Below, piece after piece: positions 25,573-34,751 of a DNA stretch of 57,851 bases. The stretch is from the NCBI RefSeq assembly GCF_028715765.1, contig NZ_JAQURE010000020.1:1-57851 (forward strand), read 5' to 3'. The translations under genes and the position numbers were made by a program. This DNA comes from Rhodoferax sp. GTDB lineage: Bacteria > Pseudomonadota > Gammaproteobacteria > Burkholderiales > Burkholderiaceae_C. Below the pieces are notes generated by a model, which was not told where the DNA came from, did not search any database, and worked only from the letters and a program-made list of their open reading frames with translations. Numbering within the stretch: the stretch's first letter is position 1; each line of letters opens with the position of its first letter.

Positions 25573-27123
25573 ATGAAAAATACATGGTTTTCTTTTTCGA
25601 TCCTTTTTTTATTAATAGCACACGCCAACGCAAAGACTTTTGAATGCACTTCTACATTACAAATTAGCGATAGTAATAAAATTTATGTAGATCACAGAGA
25701 CATTGCCTTAAGAAAAATTTCGCCACAATTTTTTGGATTTAATTTGGAAGTTATTGAGTTTCAGGACTCTCTTTGGGATAAGTCAAATAAACGAGTCAAT
25801 AACGAAGCTCTTTCACTACTTAGCAGATTCCCAGGAGCAGTCTACAGATATCCTGGTGGCACAGTTTCAAATCATTTTACCTGGCAACAAGCAATTGGCC
25901 CAATTGATCAACGGATAGCTCAAAAAACTGTTGATTATCAATCAGCGAAAGTCATCTCATTTGGCTTAATTGAATATTTAAAATTTGTTCAACAAGTCAA
26001 TGGTACCCCTTGGTATGTATTAAATATGTACGGATCGATTAAAAATTCAGACACTCCAATTAATTTAGCTGGTGCTGCAGCTGATCTAGCTAAATTTCTT
26101 AGCAAACCAGAAAATAATGACTTACCCACCATTTACAGGTGGGAACTTGGCAACGAGTTGGATCGTGGCAGATACCAATGGATGCCTGACAAATACTCAA
26201 CGACTGCTGCCGTGATGACCGATGCCGTGCGCTCAGTGCGTACAGATGCAGAATTTGTTGTGATGGGTCAAGACTGGGCGCACACAGGCGCCGGACGGTC
26301 GGGTACTGATTACAACGCCTACACCGCGGCGGCGCTTGCCCACACATCCAACGAGCATTCGTTCCATCTTTACTACGATGGAGCACCTTGGGGACCACCT
26401 CTTTCGCGCGTTTTCAAGCAATTCTGCAAGAACCTTGAGGCGACCCAATTGCCCAACAGACATTCAACAACATGGGTGACAGAGTTTGGAAAAACGCCAA
26501 TAGGCACCCCAGCGGATACTTTTTGGAAAAACAACTGGCCACAAACTGGCGATCTGTCTGCAGCTGTCAGCGCTGCAGACTTAATGATCACGTTGGCACC
26601 ACTAGAGAGTGTCAACGGTGCGTTTGTTCACTCTCTTCATGCCACCAAAGGCCCATGGCCCATATTTCATAAACGCGCTGATGGTGTTGTGTATCCTGGT
26701 GCGGTTTATTGGGCGCTGGTCATCTTGCGAGAAACGATGTTAGAGGATGTATTGAGCGCAGACATGTCAGTATCAAATCGATCTGACAGCAGTGTTGGAT
26801 ACGATACCCATTCAGTTGTGATGGCTTCACAAAATCGCAGAAATTTTTCAATATGGACTGTACAGCGAGGTCACACAGCGGAGAATATTTCAGTGGTCAT
26901 ACCCCAATTGGCTGGACAAACAGTTTTAATCAAAACCGCATCAATATCGGGCAAGGACTCCAGTGAAAACAATTATGTTGTACCTTATAAGGTATTTCCA
27001 AAACGCAGTAAGTCCATCATTCAAATTGGTGCTTCAGGCGACTTTACTTATGCAGTTTCAGCACACTCTGTCACCGCATTGAGTCTAGAGATTACTTCAA
27101 ATCAGTCAAGTGATCTGAAATAA
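25573..27123 (+). CDS. Secreted GH51-like (clan GH-A) glycoside hydrolase
   Basis: 516 aa with a signal peptide (MKNTWFSFSILFLLIAHANA). RFPGAVYRYPGGTVSNHFTW corresponds to the substrate-site block of alpha-L-arabinofuranosidases. The acid/base glutamate is E195 in RWELGNELD and the nucleophile is E304 in WVTEFGKT, spaced 109 residues, so the protein should be catalytically competent. A beta-rich C-terminal domain of about 130 residues follows. Periplasmic or extracellular. In an EPS locus it could trim, release or degrade the polymer; the sugar is not predictable. GH39 or GH30 relatives are alternatives. Lies 13 bases after the GT2 gene and is followed by a GT4. Confidence 0.78.
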   Translation: MKNTWFSFSILFLLIAHANAKTFECTSTLQISDSNKIYVDHRDIALRKISPQFFGFNLEVIEFQDSLWDKSNKRVNNEALSLLSRFPGAVYRYPGGTVSNHFTWQQAIGPIDQRIAQKTVDYQSAKVISFGLIEYLKFVQQVNGTPWYVLNMYGSIKNSDTPINLAGAAADLAKFLSKPENNDLPTIYRWELGNELDRGRYQWMPDKYSTTAAVMTDAVRSVRTDAEFVVMGQDWAHTGAGRSGTDYNAYTAAALAHTSNEHSFHLYYDGAPWGPPLSRVFKQFCKNLEATQLPNRHSTTWVTEFGKTPIGTPADTFWKNNWPQTGDLSAAVSAADLMITLAPLESVNGAFVHSLHATKGPWPIFHKRADGVVYPGAVYWALVILRETMLEDVLSADMSVSNRSDSSVGYDTHSVVMASQNRRNFSIWTVQRGHTAENISVVIPQLAGQTVLIKTASISGKDSSENNYVVPYKVFPKRSKSIIQIGASGDFTYAVSAHSVTALSLEITSNQSSDLK

Positions 27124-27125
27124 CG

Positions 27126-28352
27126 ATGGCAAGGCTACTTAGTGTCAACAACTACCACTACCGTCGCGGCGGCTCTGATGTGGTTTACTTAGATCATGCT
27201 GCCTTGATGGAGTCACAGGGTTGGCGTAATGGATTTTTTGCCATGCACCACCCCAAGAATCTTGCGACACCTTGGTCTCAATACTTCGTTGACGAGATTG
27301 AGTTTGGCCACGCCTACACCCTCAGTCAAAAGCTGGCCATGGCTTCCAAGGTGGTGTATTCGTTCGAGTCGCAACACAAGCTCAAACGACTTCTGCAAGA
27401 CTTCCCCGCTGATGTAGCACACCTTCATTGCATCTACCACCACCTGTCTCCATCCATCATCCCCACGCTGCACGATGCAGGTGTACCAGTGGTCATGACG
27501 GCGCACGATTTAAAAATTGCCTGTCCTGCTTACAAAATGTTGAACAGCACAGGCATATGTGAAAAGTGCAAGGGTGGCAATTTACTCAATGTGGTAACGC
27601 ATCGCTGTGTGCGAGATTCACTGGCAGCCAGCACCATCGTGATGGTGGAAAGCACTGTGCACCGTATCTTGAACACTTACCAAGGCAAGCTAGACAAGGT
27701 GGTGGTGCCAAGCCACTTCTTTATGGAGAAGTTTATTGAGTGGGGCTGGCCCCGTGACAAGTTTGCCTACATACCCAACTACGTTGATGCCACGCACTTT
27801 ACGCCTGGGTATGAACCTTGCGCTTACTTCCTTTACTTCGGGCGACTTGCGCCAGAAAAGGGCGTAGCCACACTCATGCGCGCAGCCAAGGCGGCAGGTG
27901 TCAATCTCAAGATTGCGGGCACGGGTCCCATCGAAGTCGAATTACATGCTCTGCAGGCAGAGCTGCAGGGCGACATCGACTTCTTGGGCTACCGATCAGG
28001 CGCAGAACTGCATGCACTTATTCGCGAAGCGCGGGCAGTGGTGCTGCCATCAGAGTGGTATGAAAACGCGCCAATGAGTGTGTTAGAAAGTTTTGCGCTG
28101 GGCACACCGGTGATTGGTGCGCGCATGGGTGGCATTCCAGAGTTGGTGCTTGACGGTGAGACCGGTTGGACGTTTGAGAGCCGCAGTACTGAAGATCTCT
28201 CAGCCCTTCTCTCGCGCATAATCGCCATGCCATCGGCTCAGGTGGCAGGCGTTGGCAGGCACGCGCGCAATCATGTTGCCAGCCACTTCAACCGCGCTGG
28301 GTATCTCAATGCCACGCTGGCACTTTATGCCAGCCTGGGTGTCACAAATTAA
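27126..28352 (+). CDS. Family 4 glycosyltransferase
   Basis: 408 aa GT-B enzyme. The N-terminal RLLSVNNYHYRRGGSDVVYL is the glycine-rich acceptor-domain loop. The C-terminal domain has YFLYFGRLAPEKGVATLMRA, the GT4 nucleotide-sugar site region PSEWYENAPMSVLESFALGT and GTPVIGARMGGIPELVLDGE. Retaining transfer in the cytoplasm is expected. A four-cysteine stretch (CPAYKMLNSTGICEKCKGG) at residues ~135-155 resembles a small metal site seen in some GT4 enzymes. Starts 2 bases after the hydrolase stop. Base composition returns toward that of the rest of the window. Confidence 0.9.
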   Translation: MARLLSVNNYHYRRGGSDVVYLDHAALMESQGWRNGFFAMHHPKNLATPWSQYFVDEIEFGHAYTLSQKLAMASKVVYSFESQHKLKRLLQDFPADVAHLHCIYHHLSPSIIPTLHDAGVPVVMTAHDLKIACPAYKMLNSTGICEKCKGGNLLNVVTHRCVRDSLAASTIVMVESTVHRILNTYQGKLDKVVVPSHFFMEKFIEWGWPRDKFAYIPNYVDATHFTPGYEPCAYFLYFGRLAPEKGVATLMRAAKAAGVNLKIAGTGPIEVELHALQAELQGDIDFLGYRSGAELHALIREARAVVLPSEWYENAPMSVLESFALGTPVIGARMGGIPELVLDGETGWTFESRSTEDLSALLSRIIAMPSAQVAGVGRHARNHVASHFNRAGYLNATLALYASLGVTN

Positions 28353-28353
28353 C

Positions 28354-29472
28354 ATGCCAAAAACCCTACGTATCCTCGGCACGCGCGGCGTGCCCGCCGC
28401 ACACGGCGGTTTTGAAACTTTTGCCGAATATTTATCCCTCTATCTGGTTGCGAATGGCTGGCGCGTGGTGGTTTACTGTCAAGATGAGGGAACTGGTTCC
28501 TTATTCGAAGACATTTGGCAAGGTGTAGAGCGTATCCGCATCCCAGTTTCTGAAACAGGTACCAAAGGTTCAATCATCTTTGACTGGAAATCCATTCAGC
28601 ACGCTTGCCAACACAATGACCTGTGCCTCACCCTTGGCTACAACACAGCGATTTTCAGTGCCCGACTCAGAGTAAACGGCGTTCCCAATTTATTCAATAT
28701 GGATGGTATTGAGTGGCATCGAGGCAAATGGGGTCCCATCACAAAATTTTGGTTCTGGCTCAATGACTGGGCAGGATGTTTTATTGGCAATCACTTGGTG
28801 GCTGATCACCCTAGAATCAAAGAGCATTTACGTACGCGAGTCCCTGACAAGAAAATCACCATGATTGCTTATGGTGCTGACTTGGTGACAGATGCATCGC
28901 TAGAGCCTCTCAAAAATTTTGATCTTGTCCCAGGTAAGTATTTGACTGTGATTGCACGAGCAGAGCCAGAAAACTCTATTCTGGAAATCGTACAAGGCTT
29001 TTCAGTCAAGCCGCGCGGCTTAAAGCTCTTGGTGATTGGCAATTACGAATCCAATAATGTTTATCACCAACGTGTCAAATCTGTGGCCAGTGATGAGGTT
29101 CAGTTTGCGGGAGCCATTTACGACAAGCATGTGCTTCATTCGCTTCGATTCCACAGCTTGGCCTATATTCATGGACACCAAGTCGGCGGCACAAATCCAT
29201 CATTGGTTGAGGCCTTGGGCGCAGGCAATGCCGTGATCGCCCACGACAATCAGTTCAACCGGTGGGTTGCAGGTCAGGGAGCCAAATATTTCAGCGACGC
29301 ACAAGGGTTTGCTCGTTGCATTGACCGATTGGAAGAAAACCCTGCACTTTTAGAAGCATTAAGAGGCCATGCAAGAGAAAGATTCAAAGAAGCTTTTTAC
29401 TGGTCTGATATTCTGGGGCAATATCAAAAACTATTGGAATCGTTTCAGCCCAAGCTCTCGGGTCAAACATAA
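28354..29472 (+). CDS. DUF1972-type glycosyltransferase (rhamnosyltransferase-like)
   Basis: 372 aa from ATG 28354, 1 base after the GT4 stop. The opening LRILGTRGVPAAHGGFETFA is the DUF1972 signature of a GT4-like group often named rhamnosyl- or mannosyltransferases. The C-terminal half has a GT-B donor site (GTNPSLVEALGAGNAVIAHD) with the conserved glutamate. Last gene of the plus-strand EPS block, converging with the permease gene 13 bases away; no terminator hairpin is visible there. Specific sugar unknown. Confidence 0.87.
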   Translation: MPKTLRILGTRGVPAAHGGFETFAEYLSLYLVANGWRVVVYCQDEGTGSLFEDIWQGVERIRIPVSETGTKGSIIFDWKSIQHACQHNDLCLTLGYNTAIFSARLRVNGVPNLFNMDGIEWHRGKWGPITKFWFWLNDWAGCFIGNHLVADHPRIKEHLRTRVPDKKITMIAYGADLVTDASLEPLKNFDLVPGKYLTVIARAEPENSILEIVQGFSVKPRGLKLLVIGNYESNNVYHQRVKSVASDEVQFAGAIYDKHVLHSLRFHSLAYIHGHQVGGTNPSLVEALGAGNAVIAHDNQFNRWVAGQGAKYFSDAQGFARCIDRLEENPALLEALRGHARERFKEAFYWSDILGQYQKLLESFQPKLSGQT

Positions 29473-29485
29473 ATTTCAAAAAGTC

Positions 29486-32002
29486 TCACACGACCCGTCG
29501 CAACGTCTCCACCACCGGCCGCCCCAACACTTCTCTTAACCCCCACCACCCTGCCATCAAAGCCAACAAAGCGCCAGCCAAAGAGCCCCACACCAACACC
29601 CAAGGCGACACCGCCCAGTCAAACTCAAACACAAAGCGCGCCAGTGCCCAGCCAACCAAACTGGCCATCACAGATGCCAAAAAGCCCGCCAGCAAGCCCA
29701 CACCGGCCAACTCAAAGCGCTGCACCTGGCGCAGCAACCCGGCACTGGCACCCACGGCACGCATGATGGCAAATTCTCGTGCGCGCTCCTCTCGCGTGGC
29801 TGTGACTGCGGCAAACAGTACCACCAACCCAGCGGCCAAGGTGAAGGTAAACAAAAACTCCACAGCGCCAATCACCTGATCCAGCACGCGCTGGATTTGT
29901 GCCAGGGTAGCCGTCATGTCTACGTTGGTGATGTTTGGAAACTCTCGCACCAGTGCACTGTCAAAACCTTTGGCGGGTGGGGCTTTGAACGCACTCATGA
30001 ACGTAGCAGGCACACCCACGAGCTCATTGACCGGGTACATGACAAAAAAGTTGGCACGCATTGACCCCCAGTCCACCTTGCGCAGCGACGTGATTTTGGA
30101 GACAGTTTGCACGCCACCCATGTCAAACGTCAACGTGTCTCCAAGCGCCAAGCCCAGGGTGTTGGCAATGCCCTCCTCCACACTCACTACCCCCTTCTCA
30201 TGAGCCAACCAACGCCCTTTCACCACCAGGTTTTGATCGGGTTGGGTTGCGCTGTAAGACAAATTGAATTCTCGATCCACCAAACGCCGAGCGCGTTCAT
30301 CAGGGAAATCTTCTGGGCTCACCGCATGGCCATTCACTGCCACCAAGCGCCCTCTAATCATGGGATACCAATCAAACTTGGCCACCCCAGCATTTTTCAG
30401 TGCATGGGTAAAGGCCTCGCCCTGTTCCGGCATCACGTTGATGACAAAGCGGTTGGGGGCATCAGGCGGCGTAGCGGCACGCCAACTGCTGATCAAATCA
30501 GTGCGCAGCAGCACCAGCAACACCAAAGCCAGCAAACCGACGGCCAAACTGCTTACCTGCACCACCGCAAACGCTGGGCGAGCTGCCATTTGGCGGGTTG
30601 CCAGCACCCAAGCCATTGGCGCCGTGGCGTCATTCACAGCCCACCGCAACAGCTTGACTGCCAATCCACTCAGCCCAGCAAACAGCAATGCAGCCAGCGC
30701 AAAACCACCCACCGCAATCAAGCCCAGCTTCACGTCGCGGCTGGCAGCCATCAGCAAAATGGCAAAACCCAACACACCCAAGGCCAACACCGCTGCAGAG
30801 GCGGGTTTCAGCCCGCCAGTGTCGCGCCGAATGACTCGCAGCGGCGGCACTTGAGCCAGCTGCAACACCGGCGGCAAGCCAAAGGCCAACAACAACGTCA
30901 AGCCCATGCCCATGCCAAAAACCAAGGGGGCAAACCCTGCCGCAGGCAAATTGGCATCCACCAGCCCAGCCAACAGCGCCACAAAACCATGGTGCACCAC
31001 AAACCCCAACCCCACGCCCAAGCCACTGGCGATGACACCCACCCACACAAATTCAAAAATGTATGCCGCTGCAATGGTGCGCTGGCGCAATCCCAGCACG
31101 CGCAGCATGGCGCAGTCGTCCAAATGGTTGGCAGCAAACCCACGCGCGGCCAGAGCCACTGCCACAGCACTGAGCAGTGCCGCCAACAAAGCCACCAAGC
31201 TCAAAAACTTTTCTGCGCGAGCCAGCGTGCTGCTCAGCTCTGGGCGCCCGCCGTCCAGCGCCTCTACGCGCATGCCCCTTACCGCATGGGTGTTGACCTG
31301 CTGTTGAGCCCAGTCCACAAAGGCTTGTACCGCCTGATCACCACCAGCCACAGCCAGCCGGTAGCGCAAACGGCTGGCAGGCTGAATCAACCCAGTGGCT
31401 TCAATGTCAGCCTGATTGATCATCACCCTGGGTGAAAAATTCATGAACCCAGCACCACGATCTGGTTCATTGACAATGATGTGACTGATGCGAAACGGCT
31501 TCTCACCCAACAGCACCTCAGCGCCCATCTGCAAGCCCAAAGCATCAAGCAAACCGGCATCGACCCAGGCCTGTCCCAAAGCGGGAACGCCCTGTGCCAA
31601 CTCACCGCTTCCATCGGGCTTGCCGCTCACTCGCACTTTTCCGCGCAACGGGTAAGAGGCATCGACCACCTTCAACGCCACCAGTTTGAGCCCGCCACCC
31701 AGTTCATCAGGTGCCCGCGCCATGGTGGGAAACGTCAGATTGAGTGACTGTTGCAGCCCCAAACTTTGTGCTTGTGCCACGAATGAAGCTGGCACGTGGT
31801 TGTCACTGACCACCACGGCATCACCCCCTAACAGCTGATGCGCATCACGCTGCAAGCCCCCCTTGAGGCGGTCGGCAAAGAAACCCACTGCCGTCATTGC
31901 AGCCACCGCCAGTGTGACCGCCACCATCAACAAGCGCAGTTCGCCGGCACGCAAATCACGCGTCAAGCTGCGCCAACCTAGTTTTAAAAAAGAAATTCGC
32001 AT
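29486..32002 (-). CDS. FtsX-family ABC transporter permease (YbbP-like)
   Basis: 838 aa. One N-terminal membrane segment (RLLMVAVTLAVAAMTAVGFF) is followed by a large periplasmic domain, then grouped membrane segments near residues 265-345, 390-500 and 715-830, giving the duplicated FtsX architecture of MacB/LolC/YbbP-type permeases. The closest fit is E. coli YbbP, thought to act on lipids or lipoproteins with the ATPase YbbA. No ATPase gene is adjacent; the neighbours are fdhD upstream and a glycosyltransferase downstream, so the partner must be encoded elsewhere. Start ATG 32002, 107 bases after fdhD. Confidence 0.88.
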   Translation of the reverse strand: MRISFLKLGWRSLTRDLRAGELRLLMVAVTLAVAAMTAVGFFADRLKGGLQRDAHQLLGGDAVVVSDNHVPASFVAQAQSLGLQQSLNLTFPTMARAPDELGGGLKLVALKVVDASYPLRGKVRVSGKPDGSGELAQGVPALGQAWVDAGLLDALGLQMGAEVLLGEKPFRISHIIVNEPDRGAGFMNFSPRVMINQADIEATGLIQPASRLRYRLAVAGGDQAVQAFVDWAQQQVNTHAVRGMRVEALDGGRPELSSTLARAEKFLSLVALLAALLSAVAVALAARGFAANHLDDCAMLRVLGLRQRTIAAAYIFEFVWVGVIASGLGVGLGFVVHHGFVALLAGLVDANLPAAGFAPLVFGMGMGLTLLLAFGLPPVLQLAQVPPLRVIRRDTGGLKPASAAVLALGVLGFAILLMAASRDVKLGLIAVGGFALAALLFAGLSGLAVKLLRWAVNDATAPMAWVLATRQMAARPAFAVVQVSSLAVGLLALVLLVLLRTDLISSWRAATPPDAPNRFVINVMPEQGEAFTHALKNAGVAKFDWYPMIRGRLVAVNGHAVSPEDFPDERARRLVDREFNLSYSATQPDQNLVVKGRWLAHEKGVVSVEEGIANTLGLALGDTLTFDMGGVQTVSKITSLRKVDWGSMRANFFVMYPVNELVGVPATFMSAFKAPPAKGFDSALVREFPNITNVDMTATLAQIQRVLDQVIGAVEFLFTFTLAAGLVVLFAAVTATREERAREFAIMRAVGASAGLLRQVQRFELAGVGLLAGFLASVMASLVGWALARFVFEFDWAVSPWVLVWGSLAGALLALMAGWWGLREVLGRPVVETLRRVV

Positions 32003-32109
32003 TCAGCAACCATACCGCAGATTGCTTTCGCGGCTGATGTGTAAGGCGTTGCAAGAGGGAGGCAGACCCCAACATCAAGCCCAAGCATTTCGACCAGCAC
32101 CTTTGGAAA

Positions 32110-32940
32110 CTATGCAGGCGCGGCCTCAAGTGGCTGCAGCTTGAGCCGTTCCACCCCGCTGTAACACAAAAAGCGCTTGTTGGTGGCGCGGCCAATGGTG
32201 CAAAGACCCAGGCGCTGCGCCACCTCCAACCCCATGTGCGTGATGCCACTGCGCGAAACCACAATCGGCACGCCCATTTGCGCGGACTTGATGACCATCT
32301 CGCTGGTCAACCGGCCGGTGGTGTAGAACACCTTGTCTGCGCCCGTCATCTCTTCATCTTGCATCCACATCCAGCCCGCAATGGTGTCCAAGGCATTGTG
32401 GCGACCCACATCTTCGATGAACACCAGCATCTGCGCGCCCTTGAACAAAGCGCAGCCGTGCACCGAACCCGACGATTTGTAGGTGGTTTCCTGCACACGA
32501 ATGGCGTTGACGATGCCATACAACTCGGTCTGCGTCAGTGTGGCCGGTGGCAACACGATGCTTTCCACCTCAGCCATCAAATCGCCAAACACGCTGCCCT
32601 GGCCGCAACCGGTGGTGACCACACGTTTTGCGGTGCGTGCTTCGATGTCTGAAATGCCTTGGCGCGTCTTGACTGCTGCCGCGCCCACGTCCCAATCCAC
32701 CGTGATGGACTCCACCTCGTCGACGCTGGCGACCAAACGCTGGTTGCGCAAAAAACCCAGCACCAACAACTCGGGGTGCGCGCCCAGCGTCATGAGCGTG
32801 ACCAGTTCACGCTTGTCCACGTAAACGGTTAACGCACGCTCAGAGGGGATGGAAACAGTACCGGACTCGCCAAACTCGTTGACGACGCTCACCTCACGCG
32901 TCAAAGGCGCGCAGGCTTGGGTCAGACGCGGCAACAACAA
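32110..32940 (-). CDS. fdhD: FdhD, formate dehydrogenase accessory sulfurtransferase
   Basis: 276 aa if started at the TTG at 32940; E. coli FdhD is 277. The start is uncertain, since the frame is open further upstream inside the previous gene and no ribosome site is visible. Conserved blocks: SIPSERALTVYVDKRELVTL, RVVTTGCGQGSVFGDL with one Cys where some homologues have CxxC, VHGCALFKG, FIEDVGRHNALDTIAGWMW and FYTTGRLTSEMVIKSAQMGV. FdhD hands sulfur to the bis-MGD cofactor of formate dehydrogenase, which is essential for activity. Last gene of the FDH operon. No fdhE is nearby. Confidence 0.9.
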   Translation of the reverse strand: MLLPRLTQACAPLTREVSVVNEFGESGTVSIPSERALTVYVDKRELVTLMTLGAHPELLVLGFLRNQRLVASVDEVESITVDWDVGAAAVKTRQGISDIEARTAKRVVTTGCGQGSVFGDLMAEVESIVLPPATLTQTELYGIVNAIRVQETTYKSSGSVHGCALFKGAQMLVFIEDVGRHNALDTIAGWMWMQDEEMTGADKVFYTTGRLTSEMVIKSAQMGVPIVVSRSGITHMGLEVAQRLGLCTIGRATNKRFLCYSGVERLKLQPLEAAPA

Positions 32941-32945
32941 ATGAC

Positions 32946-33320
32946 TCAGGGCTTTTTCGCAGCTGCTACAGCTGCAGGAGCTGCCGAGGCAGCAGCAACG
33001 GGGGCTACAGCCTGATTTGGCGTATAAACAAAGGGGCCTGGGTCGGCACAAGAACCCGCTGGTGTGGCTGCAGGTGCTGCACCTTTGGCTGGCGCTTTGA
33101 CCGCTTTGGGTTCAGGCGCCTTCTTGTAATGCGCAACCACTTGGTCTTGCGCTTGACACAGCTTGTAGGCGGCAACCTTGCCACTCCAATCAGCCTTGGC
33201 TTTGGCCTGTGCCGCTTTGGCCTTGGCTTCATCTGAAGGCGCAGGGAGTTTGGCGAACGCCGTGGCACCCATCAGCGCCACCGCACACGCCACACAGAAA
33301 GTTTTCATTCGATTGCTCAT
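32946..33320 (-). CDS. Small Ala/Lys-rich exported protein of the FDH operon
   Basis: 124 aa from the ATG at 33320 (AGGAG eight bases upstream; an ATG at 33326 is too close to it). A signal peptide (MKTFCVACAVALMGATAFA) is followed by a charged Ala-Lys region, a short conserved-looking core WSGKVAAYKLCQAQDQVVAHY and PAGSCADPGPFVYTP, then an Ala-rich tail. The two cysteines in the core and near SCADPG might form a disulfide. I do not recognise the family. Position between the gamma subunit and fdhD suggests a role in FDH assembly or periplasmic electron flow, but this is inference. Confidence 0.72.
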   Translation of the reverse strand: MSNRMKTFCVACAVALMGATAFAKLPAPSDEAKAKAAQAKAKADWSGKVAAYKLCQAQDQVVAHYKKAPEPKAVKAPAKGAAPAATPAGSCADPGPFVYTPNQAVAPVAAASAAPAAVAAAKKP

Positions 33321-33339
33321 GAACATGTCTCCTTTGGGG

Positions 33340-34515
33340 TCAAGCTTGAACTGGCTTATTGAGCGAAGTGGACGCGGCAACGGGTGTACGACGTGCGGAA
33401 ATTTTGCCTGCCTTGATGTCGTCATACCAAAGCTTGTGGTGCTGTGCGGCCCATGTCTCGTCAACAAAGCCTGTTTTCATACCTTCAAGCGCACCTTTTG
33501 TACCCAAAGTCCCCAGGTAGATATGCCCCATCATCATCAACAACATCAACAAGTTAGACACAGAGTGAACCATGTGCGCAATTTGCATGGTGCTGCGGTC
33601 GTAGGTCAACCCTGGCAACAATTTGTCCATGGCCAAACCAGACACAACCACCGTCAAACCCAGCGCAAACACCCCCACCCAAAACACCACTTTCTCGCCA
33701 GCGTTGTAGCGAGCCGAATCTATTTCGTGGCCCGCAAAAAGCCCCCCACCCTTGAGCAACCACTGCAGGTCACCTTTGGCAGGCATGTTGTCACGCATGA
33801 AAGTTGCAATCACCACCAACAGCGACACGGCAAACAACGGCCCGGCAAAGTTGTGCGCGTTTTTCAAGGCATAGGTAAGCCAGCCAAACAAGGTGCCGCC
33901 TAGCACGGGGAGCAAGAAAAATTTGCCAAACGCCATCACTACACCTGACACCGCCAAGGTGAGGAAAGCCGCCACATTGGCCCAGTGTGCTGCGCGCTCA
34001 AATGCCGAAAAGCGTTCAATCAACAGCCCTGTCAACTCACCTTTGACCTTCATCGGGCCAATTTTGAAATGAAACAAAACAATCGCACCCAACACAATCA
34101 ACAGCAACGAACCACCATAGGGAATCAGCCAGTTGTTACGCACTTGCCGCCAGGCTTCTCCCGCATTGGTGACACGCGAGCCCGGGTACTGCACAAAGGG
34201 TTGTATCAACACGCCAGCCTCTGGCGCTTGGGATTTAGGCAAGCTGCTAAAACCCTCTACGCCAGAGCCCACTTGCCGCCACATAGGTGCGTTATTTCCT
34301 GGCTGCACTTTGGCACGCTCACCATTGTTTTGGCTGGCATAACCGGGATCAAGGCTGGCATCAGGCTTGACATCTGCAATGTTCATGCTCTGAATGCCAG
34401 GCATGCCCGCCGCAGCGGCTGGCTTAACATCGGGCGCGGAAACAGGTGCGGATTGTGCCAAGGCATTGCCCAGCAGCAGCGACAAGGCACAACTCAAAAT
34501 CAAGGCATTTTTCAT
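33340..34515 (-). CDS. fdhC: Formate dehydrogenase gamma subunit, cytochrome b556
   Basis: 391 aa. A signal peptide (to about residue 20) and an unusual Pro/Ala-rich periplasmic extension of about 105 residues precede the membrane domain. Five hydrophobic segments follow: about 129-150, 175-198, 217-240, 275-298 and 315-338. Histidines in FERAAHWANVAAF, NAHNFAGPLF and IAHMVHSVSNLLML with MGHIYLGT are the likely haem b ligands. It anchors the dehydrogenase and passes electrons to quinone. Ribosome site GGAGG before the ATG at 34515. Gene symbols for this subunit vary (fdhC, fdoI). Confidence 0.9.
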   Translation of the reverse strand: MKNALILSCALSLLLGNALAQSAPVSAPDVKPAAAAGMPGIQSMNIADVKPDASLDPGYASQNNGERAKVQPGNNAPMWRQVGSGVEGFSSLPKSQAPEAGVLIQPFVQYPGSRVTNAGEAWRQVRNNWLIPYGGSLLLIVLGAIVLFHFKIGPMKVKGELTGLLIERFSAFERAAHWANVAAFLTLAVSGVVMAFGKFFLLPVLGGTLFGWLTYALKNAHNFAGPLFAVSLLVVIATFMRDNMPAKGDLQWLLKGGGLFAGHEIDSARYNAGEKVVFWVGVFALGLTVVVSGLAMDKLLPGLTYDRSTMQIAHMVHSVSNLLMLLMMMGHIYLGTLGTKGALEGMKTGFVDETWAAQHHKLWYDDIKAGKISARRTPVAASTSLNKPVQA

Positions 34516-34529
34516 AGCAGGCCTCCGGC

Positions 34530-34751
34530 TTATTGCATGCGCGTGTAGTCGTTTTGACCATACTGCTCACGTGCTTTCAGATGCGACTCCCAACTGGCTT
34601 TGTCACCCGGTTTCCAGTCAGGCTGAGTAAACGCCTTGCCTGTGCCGGTGTAAGCCGCGCTGTCGTGCTTATTGGTTTCAAGCGCCTGTGGTTTTTCGCC
34701 ACAAGCTGCCAAACCTGCCAGCAAAACGATTACGAATAAGCTGCGTTTCAT
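34530..34751 (-). CDS. Small lipoprotein in the FDH operon
   Basis: 73 aa. SLFVIVLLAGLAAC gives a lipobox with Cys17; the mature part is about 57 residues, polar, ending WESHLKAREQYGQNDYTRMQ. No known domain. The gene overlaps the beta-subunit stop by ATGA (34748-34751) and has a strong AAGGAG site. It lies 14 bases before the gamma gene. Its conservation within FDH loci is not something I can check; it may be an assembly or anchoring factor. Confidence 0.78.
   Translation of the reverse strand: MKRSLFVIVLLAGLAACGEKPQALETNKHDSAAYTGTGKAFTQPDWKPGDKASWESHLKAREQYGQNDYTRMQ

Noticed and set aside
30107..31435. Long open frame (442 codons) on the plus strand opposite the FtsX permease
   Set aside because: Its translation is rich in His, Gln and Arg with no domain or signal, and the opposite strand encodes a clear 838-residue membrane protein. 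It is a shadow of GC-rich coding DNA.
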